Virus record (IMG/VR): IMGVR_UViG_3300027708_000126
Span: 1 to 43,819 of that record
DNA length: 43,819 bases
Origin: a virus
Direction: 5' to 3' (one strand)
The first letter of the stretch is position 1. Every line of letters begins with the position of its first letter. The notes beneath the pieces are model-generated. The model saw only the letters and a program-made list of their open reading frames with translations, was not told where the DNA came from and ran no database searches. Position numbers and translations under genes: made by a program. This document shows, one piece after another, positions 30,989 to 41,040 of the stretch.

Positions 30989-33900
30989 CTACGAAATTCC
31001 AGAGTATTGTTGCGGACTTGCATCATTATCAATATATTCAATTGCCCAAGGAGTATTTATGGGCAAGAATCCAGTAATTCCCTGACGTAAACGACTTAAT
31101 CTATAGCTAAGATTTGTGTACTTAATGGAAGAAGACGAGCTAGAATTAGCACTTCCCTTAGTCCATGCACATCCGCTGGAAGTCATTGTTCCATCAAAAT
31201 AATCCGTAGCAACGTTTCCAATTTCAAGTTGAGCGGCGTCAATTTCAATGACCTGCCCTATTGAAGGGGTTATGCCTACATATAAAAAGTTATCGACTTT
31301 GTTGTCTGGAACCCACAAAGATAAGCTTACCCTTTGCCAATCAGTTGTTAATTTTAAAGTTTTAGCTGTAGAGACTGTGCCATCAACGCTGTCTAAATAG
31401 GCAAGTCCTAATCCATTAGGAATTACTAAAGGGTTAGTCGTAGTACCCGTATTGCTTCTGATGTAAATAGAGAACGTATACGTTTTATTTTTAGGAAGCT
31501 GGTTAGCACTTCCCACACCTACCTGTTGGTATATTTGAGGACTTGTTAACCCTGATACTATTCCTGTGACTTTAAATCTATAGGCACTAGTCCTAGCTCC
31601 TACAGGACCGTCGTACAGTGCCCCAACACCATTAGAAATTCTTTCTACTGTAACAGCAGCATTGTCCCAATTTCCACTACCTTCAAAAGAAGGATTATAA
31701 ATATAGTTAGTTTTTGAAGGATTAAGAGACACGAGGACTCCCCTTGCTTCGGCATACGTAGGTCTAGCCTCATACTTACTTACAGTTCCACCTGAAACAA
31801 ACGTATCTGCGATGTTAGAAAGCACAGTAAACCCAGTTTGTTTTCCTCTACCGTTGTAAGTAACTGTATTTACAGTAGCTCTAGAAAGGTTATAGGAAGT
31901 TGGGACAACTCCGCGAACAGATATTACGTCTCCTACTACGTAGGAATTTACTCCTTCGTAAGAGACTCTGGTTCCATCCCCTGACGCAAAAGTAACGGTT
32001 GAATACTTAGGCTCATAAAGCATGACCATATCAATCCAGTAAGTATTGGCAACACTAAACAAGAATTGAATAGTTGCATAGGCAGCCGTCATTGGGGCAA
32101 TCCAAGAGGACTCGTATCTAACAAATGATGTAGTAACAGCTACGGAAGGACTAGTAGGAAACTCACCAGCAGCAGGTACTACTACTGTTCCTAAATTGTC
32201 GTACCAAGTTATAGTCGGGGAAATACTTCCACTAGAACCTGACCTCTTACCTTGGTAAGAAAGTTTGTAATTGACTCCACCAACAACAGGTATTCCCTTA
32301 GTTATAGGAGCTCCTGCACCTAAAGCAACAGCCGCATTAGAGGCAGTAGTAACTACCTTGGCTGAGTAGGTAGTATCAATAGCTGTTGCAATTGTATCAC
32401 CTGTTTGACCTACTTCACCTGATACAGCAAAGTTCCAGTTATTGGGTGAACCACTTCCATTGAACTTGTCAACAGTAATTTCAAGAGTGCCACCATTAAC
32501 ATAGTTTGCAGAATCATTAGACTGTAAAGAAACTGCATCCCAAAACATACTTTCTGAACCGCTACCAGCACTAAAATTACGAAAAGTGACAATCGCATTT
32601 ACAGCTCCAACTGGTGCATCAGCTGAAACAACTGCTCTAGTCCAAGAACTTGCATTTACTGCAAAATCTTCAGATTCAGAAGTACTGATAAGGGTATTTG
32701 AACTGTTATACCAGTCAATACGAATATGAACTTTAGTTGAATATGTTTCTGATTGAACATATGCTGAAACCAAATAACTATTACCTGCCGTTACAGCAGA
32801 ATAAACAGTGCTATTAGCCCAATAATCAGCATTTCCAGTATTTGAAGAAACTTTTAGTGAACCAGCGCCTGAATATGCTCTGGAAGTTGACCTGCTGATA
32901 GAAGCATTTGAACCAAAAGTCCATCCAGAAGTATCAGTGTCAAAATTATTGTTTGTAATCGAATTTGAATTGCCGTTATACCAAAGATTTGCTGGGCCTT
33001 CCATGAAATATGTAGGTGTATCACGGGCGATAGCCCTAATACGCACACCAGCAATACCAGCAACAGGATTAGCTAAAACAAGAGGAAAAGTTTTTAACCC
33101 CGCCCCGATAGTGATAGTGCCGTTTGAAGTAGCACCTGTAGCACCTGTAGCAGTTGTTTGAGTAGCATCTACAGTGATGGTAGCTGTAGGTGTTGTGCCT
33201 GAGTAACTAGTTGGAATCCAATCTCCAACAGCATCCCCGTCTTTCCATCCTTGAATATCAAACGTACTGTTTTCATGGCCCAGTACTTTATTTCCAGATT
33301 CGGTTATAGTAGCTGAGTAGTTGGTGACATCTTGAACATAGTCCTGCAGTCCTTTTAAAGTTCCTTTACGAGCATAGTTTCTAATTGAATCTCGTACTAA
33401 TCTTTTCTGAGTTTTGCTAATTCCAAGAGAGTCCTGTGGCACACCAAATTGAGAGCTTTGCAAAGCTAAAATATTAGGAGAAGTAAATTGCCCACCATCA
33501 GCAGGAGGAAGAGTGTTATAAGCAAAAGTTAGCATCTCGTCAACAGTAAACGAAAACGCAGACATAAAGCTTGAAAGTAAAGTGTTGTATTGACCACCAG
33601 TGTCCAGCGCATTACCACTGTACCCCTCTGGGTTTGGAACATCTAAACCTGAGTTACTTATAGATGTAAAAACTGTAGGAATGTAGGACATAAAACGGTC
33701 GTGCGTTGAAGAAATAACGCCAAGATTTACTGCCTGGTCTACAATGTTAGTGCCTTGTAGTACACTCTTTACCGCATAACCACCAGTAACTCCGTGCTTT
33801 TTTGGAAGAAGAGTGTAGCAGTCTCCTGCTGGAACCCAATCTCCCGCAGCAGTCTTAAGGACCCAAGCCCTATAATATGCAAACTGTCCTTCTTGAAGGA

Positions 33901-34237
33901 GCGGGGCAGTTTTTCCAGCAGCAAGACCTGTCAATGGAATCCAAAGAGCGGAGTTATCACTAAGTGTTTTTCCGTCAACAGCACCGCTGGTACTCAAATT
34001 AGCACTTAGTTTTTCATAAATTACAACGCCATCATCCTCAGTTTCAGGATACCCATCTTGACTTCTTACAATTCTAAACCCTACATAGCCGTCCGTTCCA
34101 CCATCAGGTATGGAATAGCTAATGTCAATCCAGTTATAGTTAATTGCTGTAGCCACCATAGGCTCAGCACTAAAAGCCAACTTGCTTTTATCGCCATACT
34201 TTTGAGTGTTGTAAAGAAACTCATTAAATCTAGGCAT
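30989..34237 (-). CDS. gpI-like tail protein fused to three glycan-binding-type domains (1082 aa)
   Basis: The N-terminal 150 residues contain a fibronectin-like domain. Residues 180-310 resemble P2 gpI-type baseplate proteins (SYIPTVF, VDEMLTFAYNTLP, RLVRDSIRNYARKGTLKGLQ). Then come three jelly-roll modules of the carbohydrate-binding CBM4/9 kind: about 428-575 (NNNFDTDTSGW to WDAVSLQ), 590-745 and 845-1010 (YIYNPSFEGSGNW to AAQLEIG). Likely sits at the baseplate edge and touches host cell-surface sugars, making it a candidate receptor-binding protein. P2 gpI itself has only about 176 residues. Confidence 0.7.
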   Translation of the reverse strand: MPRFNEFLYNTQKYGDKSKLAFSAEPMVATAINYNWIDISYSIPDGGTDGYVGFRIVRSQDGYPETEDDGVVIYEKLSANLSTSGAVDGKTLSDNSALWIPLTGLAAGKTAPLLQEGQFAYYRAWVLKTAAGDWVPAGDCYTLLPKKHGVTGGYAVKSVLQGTNIVDQAVNLGVISSTHDRFMSYIPTVFTSISNSGLDVPNPEGYSGNALDTGGQYNTLLSSFMSAFSFTVDEMLTFAYNTLPPADGGQFTSPNILALQSSQFGVPQDSLGISKTQKRLVRDSIRNYARKGTLKGLQDYVQDVTNYSATITESGNKVLGHENSTFDIQGWKDGDAVGDWIPTSYSGTTPTATITVDATQTTATGATGATSNGTITIGAGLKTFPLVLANPVAGIAGVRIRAIARDTPTYFMEGPANLWYNGNSNSITNNNFDTDTSGWTFGSNASISRSTSRAYSGAGSLKVSSNTGNADYWANSTVYSAVTAGNSYLVSAYVQSETYSTKVHIRIDWYNSSNTLISTSESEDFAVNASSWTRAVVSADAPVGAVNAIVTFRNFSAGSGSESMFWDAVSLQSNDSANYVNGGTLEITVDKFNGSGSPNNWNFAVSGEVGQTGDTIATAIDTTYSAKVVTTASNAAVALGAGAPITKGIPVVGGVNYKLSYQGKRSGSSGSISPTITWYDNLGTVVVPAAGEFPTSPSVAVTTSFVRYESSWIAPMTAAYATIQFLFSVANTYWIDMVMLYEPKYSTVTFASGDGTRVSYEGVNSYVVGDVISVRGVVPTSYNLSRATVNTVTYNGRGKQTGFTVLSNIADTFVSGGTVSKYEARPTYAEARGVLVSLNPSKTNYIYNPSFEGSGNWDNAAVTVERISNGVGALYDGPVGARTSAYRFKVTGIVSGLTSPQIYQQVGVGSANQLPKNKTYTFSIYIRSNTGTTTNPLVIPNGLGLAYLDSVDGTVSTAKTLKLTTDWQRVSLSLWVPDNKVDNFLYVGITPSIGQVIEIDAAQLEIGNVATDYFDGTMTSSGCAWTKGSANSSSSSSIKYTNLSYRLSRLRQGITGFLPINTPWAIEYIDNDASPQQYSGIS

Positions 34238-34239
34238 TG

Positions 34240-34698
34240 TTAAGCAGTCCCACCATCAATTACATATGCCACAAGACGTCCGCTAGGCTCCACACGAACA
34301 AGGCTATTGTCACTATTATCAGTGATGTTAAGCAAGTTGCCTGTAACAGTACCCGCAGCAGCTTTAATCTTTAAACCAACAACTGCGGTACCAGAGATGT
34401 TTATAGTTGAACCACCTAGGTTGCTAACAATAGTAGAGATAGCGTTATAAGCAGGAAGAACTCCCGCTTCAATGTTCTGAAGCCTGGCTTTCAAACCACC
34501 GTTGTCATACCAGTTAGTGATTGAGGTTGAGAACCCCCCTGAACCCCAAGAACCAGTTCCGTATGCTGCTCCACCCACTCCAAGATGTTTTTCAATCTCA
34601 GTGACTTCGGTGTAAAGGACGTTGACGTCATCTGCCACTACCTTGTCAACGTTGTTGACCTTGAAGGTAAAGGACTTAATATCATTTGGATAACCCAT
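34240..34698 (-). CDS. Small tail-fibre or hinge-like protein (152 aa)
   Basis: The N-terminus DIKSFTFKVNNVDKVVADDVNVLY then a helix EVTEIEKHLG is a common start of phage fibre or hinge proteins; the rest is serine/glycine/threonine-rich and beta-like, ending LVRVEPSGRLVAYVIDGGTA. Probably a trimeric fibre segment between spike and gpI-like protein. GGAGA precedes the ATG. Confidence 0.6.
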   Translation of the reverse strand: MGYPNDIKSFTFKVNNVDKVVADDVNVLYTEVTEIEKHLGVGGAAYGTGSWGSGGFSTSITNWYDNGGLKARLQNIEAGVLPAYNAISTIVSNLGGSTINISGTAVVGLKIKAAAGTVTGNLLNITDNSDNSLVRVEPSGRLVAYVIDGGTA

Positions 34699-34742
34699 AG
34701 AATCTCCTAATTTCTTTTCTAGTTTAGCTTATAAGGGGGTGC

Positions 34743-34757
34743 TGCATAGCCTATGCA
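34743..34757. repeat. 15-base palindrome over the spike stop codon
   Basis: TGCATAG-C-CTATGCA is a perfect inverted repeat with a single central base; its right half includes the TAG stop of the spike gene. No U-run follows. It may be a processing hairpin or chance. Confidence 0.4.
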
Positions 34758-35545
34758 ACCTGTGTAACAGTCAAAATCAAAGCCGCTGTTGACGGCCTAG
34801 TAGGGTTGCTGCCAAAAGTCTTAGACACTAAGCTAACTGCAGTTGATTCAGCTCCCCATTTTAATTCAAAGTATTGCCCTGCTGTAAATGTTAAAAAGTA
34901 ATTCCAACCAATAAGAGCATTACCAGAAACCGAACCATGTCTTCCTGGGATAGTTGCTGTACCAGAACTTCCAGCAACGTCAGCTCCGTTAATAGTCATC
35001 CAAACGTATACGTCGTTATCATTATTATCGGTATTTTCAAATTGACCTGACCATTGAATGTTGTAAGTCCCAGCAGTAGGAAAATAAATTTTAGTAGTAT
35101 CTGCTGTATACACATCAGAAGAATAATCTGTAACATTCCAAGGAAACTTATACGAGTTATTTGCATTAGCAATTGTTTGGTTCCCCGTATATTGAAACGC
35201 TCCGTACTTTCCCCCACTAAAAGTTCCACTAACATTATTTACTGTAGTGTTATTTACTACGGTGTTTACTCCAGGAGCGTCTAGGTATGAGTTAAACGCA
35301 CCTATCCAAACAGGAAAAGAAGGGTCTCCACCTTCAAACATAACCCAAACACCAGCACCTACAGCAGGAACTTGGCCTCCAGTTCCATTATCACCAGATG
35401 ACCAAGCCCAACCAGTAGGTTGGTCAGCAAATATCTGAGGAACCTTTAGTTGTAAACGACTTCGTTTATCTGGGTCATTATTCCTGTACACAATTCCACG
35501 GTAAAGACCGTAGAACCGCGTATTCCCGTAAGCATCTTTAATCAT
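34751..35545 (-). CDS. Baseplate spike: gpV/gp5-like OB domain with C1q-like C-terminal domain
   Basis: Residues 10-95 form the OB-fold of phage spike proteins (YRGIVYRNNDPDKRSRLQLK, GAGVWVMFEGGDPSFPVWIG). Residues 105-264 are a C1q/TNF-like jelly roll (FPWNVTDYSSDVY, YFPTAGTYNIQWSGQF, LTFAGQYFELKWG-type strands), typical of trimeric binding heads. No lysozyme domain as in T4 gp5. Lies between gpJ and the fibre-like gene, and shares a base with gpJ's stop. Confidence 0.75.
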   Translation of the reverse strand: MIKDAYGNTRFYGLYRGIVYRNNDPDKRSRLQLKVPQIFADQPTGWAWSSGDNGTGGQVPAVGAGVWVMFEGGDPSFPVWIGAFNSYLDAPGVNTVVNNTTVNNVSGTFSGGKYGAFQYTGNQTIANANNSYKFPWNVTDYSSDVYTADTTKIYFPTAGTYNIQWSGQFENTDNNDNDVYVWMTINGADVAGSSGTATIPGRHGSVSGNALIGWNYFLTFTAGQYFELKWGAESTAVSLVSKTFGSNPTRPSTAALILTVTQVA

Positions 35546-38500
35546 TAGCTAAGTGATAGTCGGTAAGCGGTTACAGTAACTCCGTCTTGAGCAGTTCCTG
35601 TTACCAGAATTGTATTTACAGACCCAGCAACTACTGGGATGCTAGAGCTAGCAGAACCGCTAGTTGTAACTGAACCATTAACGGCCAATACGGAAGTTAC
35701 CGTTGACCCACCAGTATCAGACTGTGCTGTAGGAGTGACCGTTACGGAGGTAGTTCCTGCAGGCAAAGTTCCTACATAGCTGTAAACGTTAGACTTCCAA
35801 GTTCCTGGACTCAAAGTAACTGTGCTGCTACCTCCGCCTGAAGCGGTAACTGTTAGAGCACTTACAGTAGACGTTGTGCTTGCACCGTTCAAAGTAATGG
35901 ATGCTCCATCAAAATAGAATATTTCATTTGGAGAACCTACAAGGCTGTTACGTCCAGCACCGTTACCACGGTACACGTAAATAACCTTTAAGTTAACTAC
36001 TCCCTCTACTTGGCGAAGTTTAAACTCAATTTCTTCAGGAGTAATTACGTCACCAAACATCATATTGTTGTATGAGAAATCGGTAAGAATAGCTTTCTTT
36101 AAGTTATCTTCAACAACTGTTGACGAGTACTGTGAAGCTTTGCTGTATTGAATAGTTATTGATACCGCAACATACTTTGGTTCAACAACCGTTACCGTAG
36201 TACCAATTTGCTTTCTATCATTTAAGAAGCTTAAAACAGACTTTTTAAGAGTAGTCATATTTGCACTTAGTTCATCCCCTGTATAACCAGGAGTAACATC
36301 ATTAGAATTATCTGGAGATACTGGAGAAACGTATACAGTAACAGAGGTTCCATGGTCAGCCACAGCGTTAGCTTTTGAAACTCCACCAACAGACAGTGCA
36401 AGGTCAGCGTAATCTTGCAAAGTAACCGCACGGTTTAGGCTTCTCATAGCTCTAGGCGCATTGTAACGAATACTGTCGTTTGACTCAGGGTCAACACCAC
36501 CTGCAGCATCAAACACATTTACAACAGAAACGTAGTTTTTAATAGCAGAAGCATTTGGCTCTCCTACAGGTAGACTTCCCCAAACAGAGAGGGTACCTGC
36601 AGGAACATTACCAATTACTCCACCTCCAGCAATGTATTGAGCTTTAATGGTTGCAGACATAGGAGGAATAGCACCACTAATTCCATCCCCAAACATAATT
36701 TGAACTTTACTAGCTTCATCTACATTTACTGAAAATACTTTGTCGGAGGAAGAATAGTCCATTGTGTACTCCACACGTTCCCATTCTTCAAACTCAACAC
36801 CATTGTCAACAAATACACGGATGTCTCCAACACTATTGTTGATGTAATCATTAAGTCCTGCGGAATACGAGGTGTGCACTACTATTTCACTTAAAGCAAA
36901 TGACTGGTCAGCCAACCCTGTTGAGGTACCGATTACTTCACCATTAATGTCATAACCTTTTACTGCAGTGTTTGCCAAGTTTGCTTTACGAATAGAGACG
37001 TCTTCACCGTGAATTGCGTTAACGCTTCCTTCTCCACGGAAATCAATTACGTTGTCAGATAGCGTAGTAAACACAACGGTTTTAGTGCTGCCATTATCTG
37101 AAACTTGACCAGTAACTTGAGAACCTTTAGGAACAGTGGTAGTACCTAGGTTATAGACATACCCACCAGTAAGTACTGCAGGAATTTTTGCGTACTCTAC
37201 AACTCCACCAATAACGCGGTCTGCAGTTACAGCTGCAACAGCAGTTCCACCAGTACCAGTAACGTATGAAGGATAACTAGTTGCAGCAGCAGTAGAGGTA
37301 GTTCCTGAAACAAATGGGGCTACTTTAAAATACGCAGCGTTGGCTACAGCAACAACAGCGCTTGCACCTGTTATGTTATAAGCCTGAGTAGTAGCTCCTG
37401 TTACTGTCACTAGGTTACCTACGGTAAAGGAGTTAGTTCCTACATAGGTGGTGTACGCGCTAGCAGTTACCGTTACTATAGCTGAAGTATAGGTTCCTCC
37501 GCTTGCCGTAAATGTAGACGGAACAACAACCTGGAAAGAAGTTGAACTGAGGCCTGTAGCACTTACCGTTCCACTAATATTAAACGCAGAGGCATTAGTG
37601 CCTCCAGTAATATTTGAGATAGTAACTGAATCACCTGAGCTTAACTTGTTTGCTGAGGTGTACGTAACAGTGGTACCAGAAATAGATGCCGCACTAATAG
37701 GGTACGTAGGATTAATAGCAGTAATAGTTGATGTGTTATTAGTAGTGGTATTTGCTCCAACAGTAAATGTGTGGGAGTAGATAGACCCTTGAGTAGTCTG
37801 CGTATCAGCAGTAACGTTTGCTTTAACCGAAAAAGTATAGATATTTGCTTTTGCAGAAGTAGAGTTAACTGCATCGTATGGGTCAGTCCAGTAGCCACTT
37901 ACTTGAAAAGAAGTTGTAGTCACATTTTCAATACGCACAGCAGTCATGTTATACACGCTGGTAGAACCACCAGTAGAAGATGTATTGGCTACGCCAGTAA
38001 TAGTTACGTACTGGTACTGTTTAAAGTACTTAGCATCAGGGAATCCCCCTGAAACTTCAAACGTAATGAGATTAGTTCCTGTATTAGGTATTACTTTAGT
38101 AATGGATACTTGCTGTGTTGCAGCTGACTCAACAACAACGTCTGTAAGGTTAAACCCTAGGTCCTGTGTTCCACCAGGGTTAAGTGTGCTTTGAACATCC
38201 GAGATAGTGACCATCTGGCCGTTAGTTACTGGAATGCTCGAAACATACGCTACAGTGTTGGGTGTTCCAGACACAGAAGTAGCATTTGTTAAGATACCAG
38301 CTTGATTGGTAACGGCTGTTACTATAGCTCCAGTGCCGTTAAAGCCAGACGGACTTAAATTAGTAATGTTAACTTTTTGATTGACAACAAAATCATTCCA
38401 AACACTTGGGTACTTGTTGTCTGCGTTGTCAGCATTAGGGTCAGCAACAGAATATGTTGCCCCGCTTGCGCTACCAATAACTTTGGTAATTATTGCGCTG

Positions 38501-39348
38501 TTCATTGAAGTGTCAATAGTAAACACGTTACTTGCAACATCCGTGGTAACTGTCCAGGTACCATTTAATGAGCTAGTTGCGGCAGTTCCAGTATCTCCAG
38601 TTTTAGTGATACCACTGATAGTAACCTTTTGATACTTCATAGGAAGCAGTGTCTTAGAGACGGTAGCGTCTAGAGTTACCGTCATAGTTGTGCCGCTAAC
38701 CGCAACATTTGAAATGGTTGATTTTGATTTAAACCAAACTACGTTATTTCCAATATTGTTATAACCAGTACTAATAACGGTAAAGGTACCATTGTAGATA
38801 CTAGTTGTGTATCTAAGAGTTTTGCCACCAAGCACGTTAGATGCAATAGCGTTGTTTGCTACACCATCAACTTTTACAATGTTATATTTTGAGTAAGGAA
38901 CTGCGGTGACTGCAAATGGGTGGTCCGTAGGAATAATTAACTTTGATACGTTAGTCACAGTGCTGCCCGAGATTACGCCGTCCTCAGTAATTGCCGCACC
39001 TATAAGCCCTTTGTAACCATTATCATTAGACATTGTTAACTGCGTAACTGCACTAACATACCCCGCAGGAGTGTAGCCGTACATACGAGCAAGGTTTAGT
39101 AGAGTGTGTCTTTGAGTTGCAGTAAGGATGTAAGACTCGTTAGCCAAACGGTCAATGTAGTAGTTTAAGATGTCACCCATGTAGGCAAATGCCTCAACAA
39201 GAGCTAGACCAAAATCATTAGGGTCAGTACCCTGCCACTGATTGTTAGTGCGTTCCTTTACCCTAGCAATTAGTTGTTGACGAATTGCGTAGTAATCCCT
39301 ATCGGTATAGTCAATCGAAATAGGATTTTTACTGGCTTCAGCGGTCAT
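35545..39348 (-). CDS. Giant gpJ-like baseplate protein with beta-repeat insertion (1267 aa)
   Basis: Residues 1-110 (DRDYYAIRQQLIARV, GLALVEAFAYMGDILNYYIDR) and 740-1150 (KGSQVTG, RAMRSLNRAVTLQDYADLAL, VEDNLKKAIL, VITPEEIEFKLRQVEGV) are the two halves of P2 gpJ/T4 gp6-type baseplate wedge proteins. Between them, about 115-720, are repeated beta modules built on VTISGITG ... YN.T ... TSFQV, like the FCCH-type repeats in phage tail proteins. Residues 1162-1265 look like a cadherin-like beta-sandwich. The usual gpJ has about 300-450 residues, so this is three times longer. Confidence 0.82.
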   Translation of the reverse strand: MTAEASKNPISIDYTDRDYYAIRQQLIARVKERTNNQWQGTDPNDFGLALVEAFAYMGDILNYYIDRLANESYILTATQRHTLLNLARMYGYTPAGYVSAVTQLTMSNDNGYKGLIGAAITEDGVISGSTVTNVSKLIIPTDHPFAVTAVPYSKYNIVKVDGVANNAIASNVLGGKTLRYTTSIYNGTFTVISTGYNNIGNNVVWFKSKSTISNVAVSGTTMTVTLDATVSKTLLPMKYQKVTISGITKTGDTGTAATSSLNGTWTVTTDVASNVFTIDTSMNSAIITKVIGSASGATYSVADPNADNADNKYPSVWNDFVVNQKVNITNLSPSGFNGTGAIVTAVTNQAGILTNATSVSGTPNTVAYVSSIPVTNGQMVTISDVQSTLNPGGTQDLGFNLTDVVVESAATQQVSITKVIPNTGTNLITFEVSGGFPDAKYFKQYQYVTITGVANTSSTGGSTSVYNMTAVRIENVTTTSFQVSGYWTDPYDAVNSTSAKANIYTFSVKANVTADTQTTQGSIYSHTFTVGANTTTNNTSTITAINPTYPISAASISGTTVTYTSANKLSSGDSVTISNITGGTNASAFNISGTVSATGLSSTSFQVVVPSTFTASGGTYTSAIVTVTASAYTTYVGTNSFTVGNLVTVTGATTQAYNITGASAVVAVANAAYFKVAPFVSGTTSTAAATSYPSYVTGTGGTAVAAVTADRVIGGVVEYAKIPAVLTGGYVYNLGTTTVPKGSQVTGQVSDNGSTKTVVFTTLSDNVIDFRGEGSVNAIHGEDVSIRKANLANTAVKGYDINGEVIGTSTGLADQSFALSEIVVHTSYSAGLNDYINNSVGDIRVFVDNGVEFEEWERVEYTMDYSSSDKVFSVNVDEASKVQIMFGDGISGAIPPMSATIKAQYIAGGGVIGNVPAGTLSVWGSLPVGEPNASAIKNYVSVVNVFDAAGGVDPESNDSIRYNAPRAMRSLNRAVTLQDYADLALSVGGVSKANAVADHGTSVTVYVSPVSPDNSNDVTPGYTGDELSANMTTLKKSVLSFLNDRKQIGTTVTVVEPKYVAVSITIQYSKASQYSSTVVEDNLKKAILTDFSYNNMMFGDVITPEEIEFKLRQVEGVVNLKVIYVYRGNGAGRNSLVGSPNEIFYFDGASITLNGASTTSTVSALTVTASGGGSSTVTLSPGTWKSNVYSYVGTLPAGTTSVTVTPTAQSDTGGSTVTSVLAVNGSVTTSGSASSSIPVVAGSVNTILVTGTAQDGVTVTAYRLSLS

Positions 39349-39761
39349 GCTAGCTCCTCATATATAGGGTTGGTGTTTGAAACAACTAAGATTCCAACTT
39401 GAGTAGTTGTTGTAGTAGTGTTTGGAAGTTGATAAGAAATGTCTACAAGCAGTTCATTTGTAAGAACATTATGACTAACCGCAACATTAGATAGTGTAAG
39501 AAGCGGAAGGTACTCATTAAAAACGCGGTTTACTTCTCTAGTAACAATATCAGACATAGACCCTATGGTGTTAAACAAAGACTCACCAATCTTAGACCCA
39601 TATTCTGGCCGCATAACTCTTTCTCCAACTCGGGTAGCAATAAGTGCTCGTACACGATTAGACCAGATTTGCGATTGATTATTATTAACAAGAATATTTC
39701 CTTTACCATCTAAAGCAAATGGCACAGCTAATGCAATCTCAGTGTTTAAATTAACTGTCAT
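39345..39761 (-). CDS. gpW/gp25-like baseplate wedge protein
   Basis: Compact 138-residue member of the T4 gp25/P2 gpW family: NNNQSQIWSNRVRALIATRVGERVMRPEYGS followed by IVTREVNRVFNEYLPLLTL. The RVMRPEYGS loop is the clearest mark (R-x-x-P-x-x-G). gp25 starts sheath assembly at the baseplate. Overlaps gpJ by four bases. Confidence 0.88.
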   Translation of the reverse strand: MTVNLNTEIALAVPFALDGKGNILVNNNQSQIWSNRVRALIATRVGERVMRPEYGSKIGESLFNTIGSMSDIVTREVNRVFNEYLPLLTLSNVAVSHNVLTNELLVDISYQLPNTTTTTTQVGILVVSNTNPIYEELA

Positions 39762-39762
39762 T

Positions 39763-41040
39763 CTAAGCTCCTACAGCTCTCCATTTAGTTGGAGTTTTAG
39801 TAAACCCCTGGGCTCCTTGCTTAACAACTGCTTGTCTAGAACTTAAGACTACAGAACCCAAATCAAAAAATAAGCTTGGCACACCGTTGTTTTTAAGTGC
39901 CTCATCTAAGTTTACAGTACCAATGTTCGTATCGGGCCTGGTTCTAAAAGGAGTTTCGGAAGTATCTCCTAGACCATCCGTAGCAATTTTTAACTCCATT
40001 ATGTAGTCTCCTACTTGATGGAACATATGATGAGACTCACGAACTACCCAAAACCCATCAGTTACATTACCCGTTCCAGAAATATAGACTGTTCCAAATG
40101 GACGAATTCTCGGGTCTCCCTGACACTTTACAGCTGCTGGAAGATTAAACCTCGCCATTTGAGCAGCACCAGCTGATGCGGATTTAGCAGAAACAGCGTC
40201 ATTAATAACTCTGTCAGTGCGATATTCGCTAAACAAAACGCTACTAACATCTTCACGTATATTCGTACCTACAGTGTCAGGGCTCTCAGAACTCAAGTAC
40301 TCAGCAGCACTCACTGGGTCAACACCACCAACGTTTTTTACAGCCCTAAACTCAGTAGTGTCCTCTACGTTGTCACCGCTCATAACAATGAACTGGTCTA
40401 GAGTTCTGTCTAAGTATTGTGTATTAAATGGAATGCTTGCGTTTCCAAGACTAAGGACTGCTGTAGAACTAAACCCCTGGTCAATTAACTTATCCAAGGG
40501 ACGGAACATAAAGTTCATTCCGTCAATCAAGACGCCATAACCAATACGTTTAGCTTGCTCTTGAATCCAATCCCAATATGAACTTCCAGCAATAGTTAAC
40601 TGAGAAAACTTTTGGTCATTGTTTTCACCTATAAAAGTAAACCCATATTCAGCAGCAATTGTTCTAACAGCTTCAGGAATAGTAGTCTCTAAAAATACCC
40701 TTGTTGCCCTTTCTTTTAAAGGAAAAGACCCAGATACACAAAGCACCTTCATGGTATTCAAACGGTCAGGAGAAACCGCTTTACTAATAGAGGATACGTA
40801 GCCAATCCAGTTTTTAACAAAAGTATCTTGTTTCCAGATAAATTGAACGGGTACTCCAGTGTGAAGATTATCCGTCCAAAGAGAGCTATCAGCTTTGTAC
40901 TCAAGCATTAACACATCATGAGCGTACTGTTTCTGAAACAAGTCAATTCTTCTAGGCTGCACAGTTAAGTTAGGCAGTGTAGGAAAACTGATATTAGTAC
41001 CAGTACCTTTTCTATATTTATTAGCAACAAGACTAGACAC
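39763..41040 (-). CDS. gpD/gp27-like baseplate hub protein
   Basis: Layout and motifs fit phage late-control D proteins: beta-rich N-terminus with FIWKQDTFVKNWIGYVSS, then PEAVRTIAAEYGFTF and SSYWDWIQEQAKRIGYGVLID (the conserved WD.. LA...G region), and HHMFHQVGDYIMELKI near the end. It forms the hub ring that carries the spike. The 425-residue length is typical. Overlaps the LysM/gp53-like gene by eight bases. Confidence 0.72.
   Translation of the reverse strand: MSSLVANKYRKGTGTNISFPTLPNLTVQPRRIDLFQKQYAHDVLMLEYKADSSLWTDNLHTGVPVQFIWKQDTFVKNWIGYVSSISKAVSPDRLNTMKVLCVSGSFPLKERATRVFLETTIPEAVRTIAAEYGFTFIGENNDQKFSQLTIAGSSYWDWIQEQAKRIGYGVLIDGMNFMFRPLDKLIDQGFSSTAVLSLGNASIPFNTQYLDRTLDQFIVMSGDNVEDTTEFRAVKNVGGVDPVSAAEYLSSESPDTVGTNIREDVSSVLFSEYRTDRVINDAVSAKSASAGAAQMARFNLPAAVKCQGDPRIRPFGTVYISGTGNVTDGFWVVRESHHMFHQVGDYIMELKIATDGLGDTSETPFRTRPDTNIGTVNLDEALKNNGVPSLFFDLGSVVLSSRQAVVKQGAQGFTKTPTKWRAVGA

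Noticed and set aside
33131-33165. Short tandem GTAGCACCT repeat in the gpI-like gene
   Set aside because: Only two copies, explained by a Thr/Ala/Gly-rich protein stretch.
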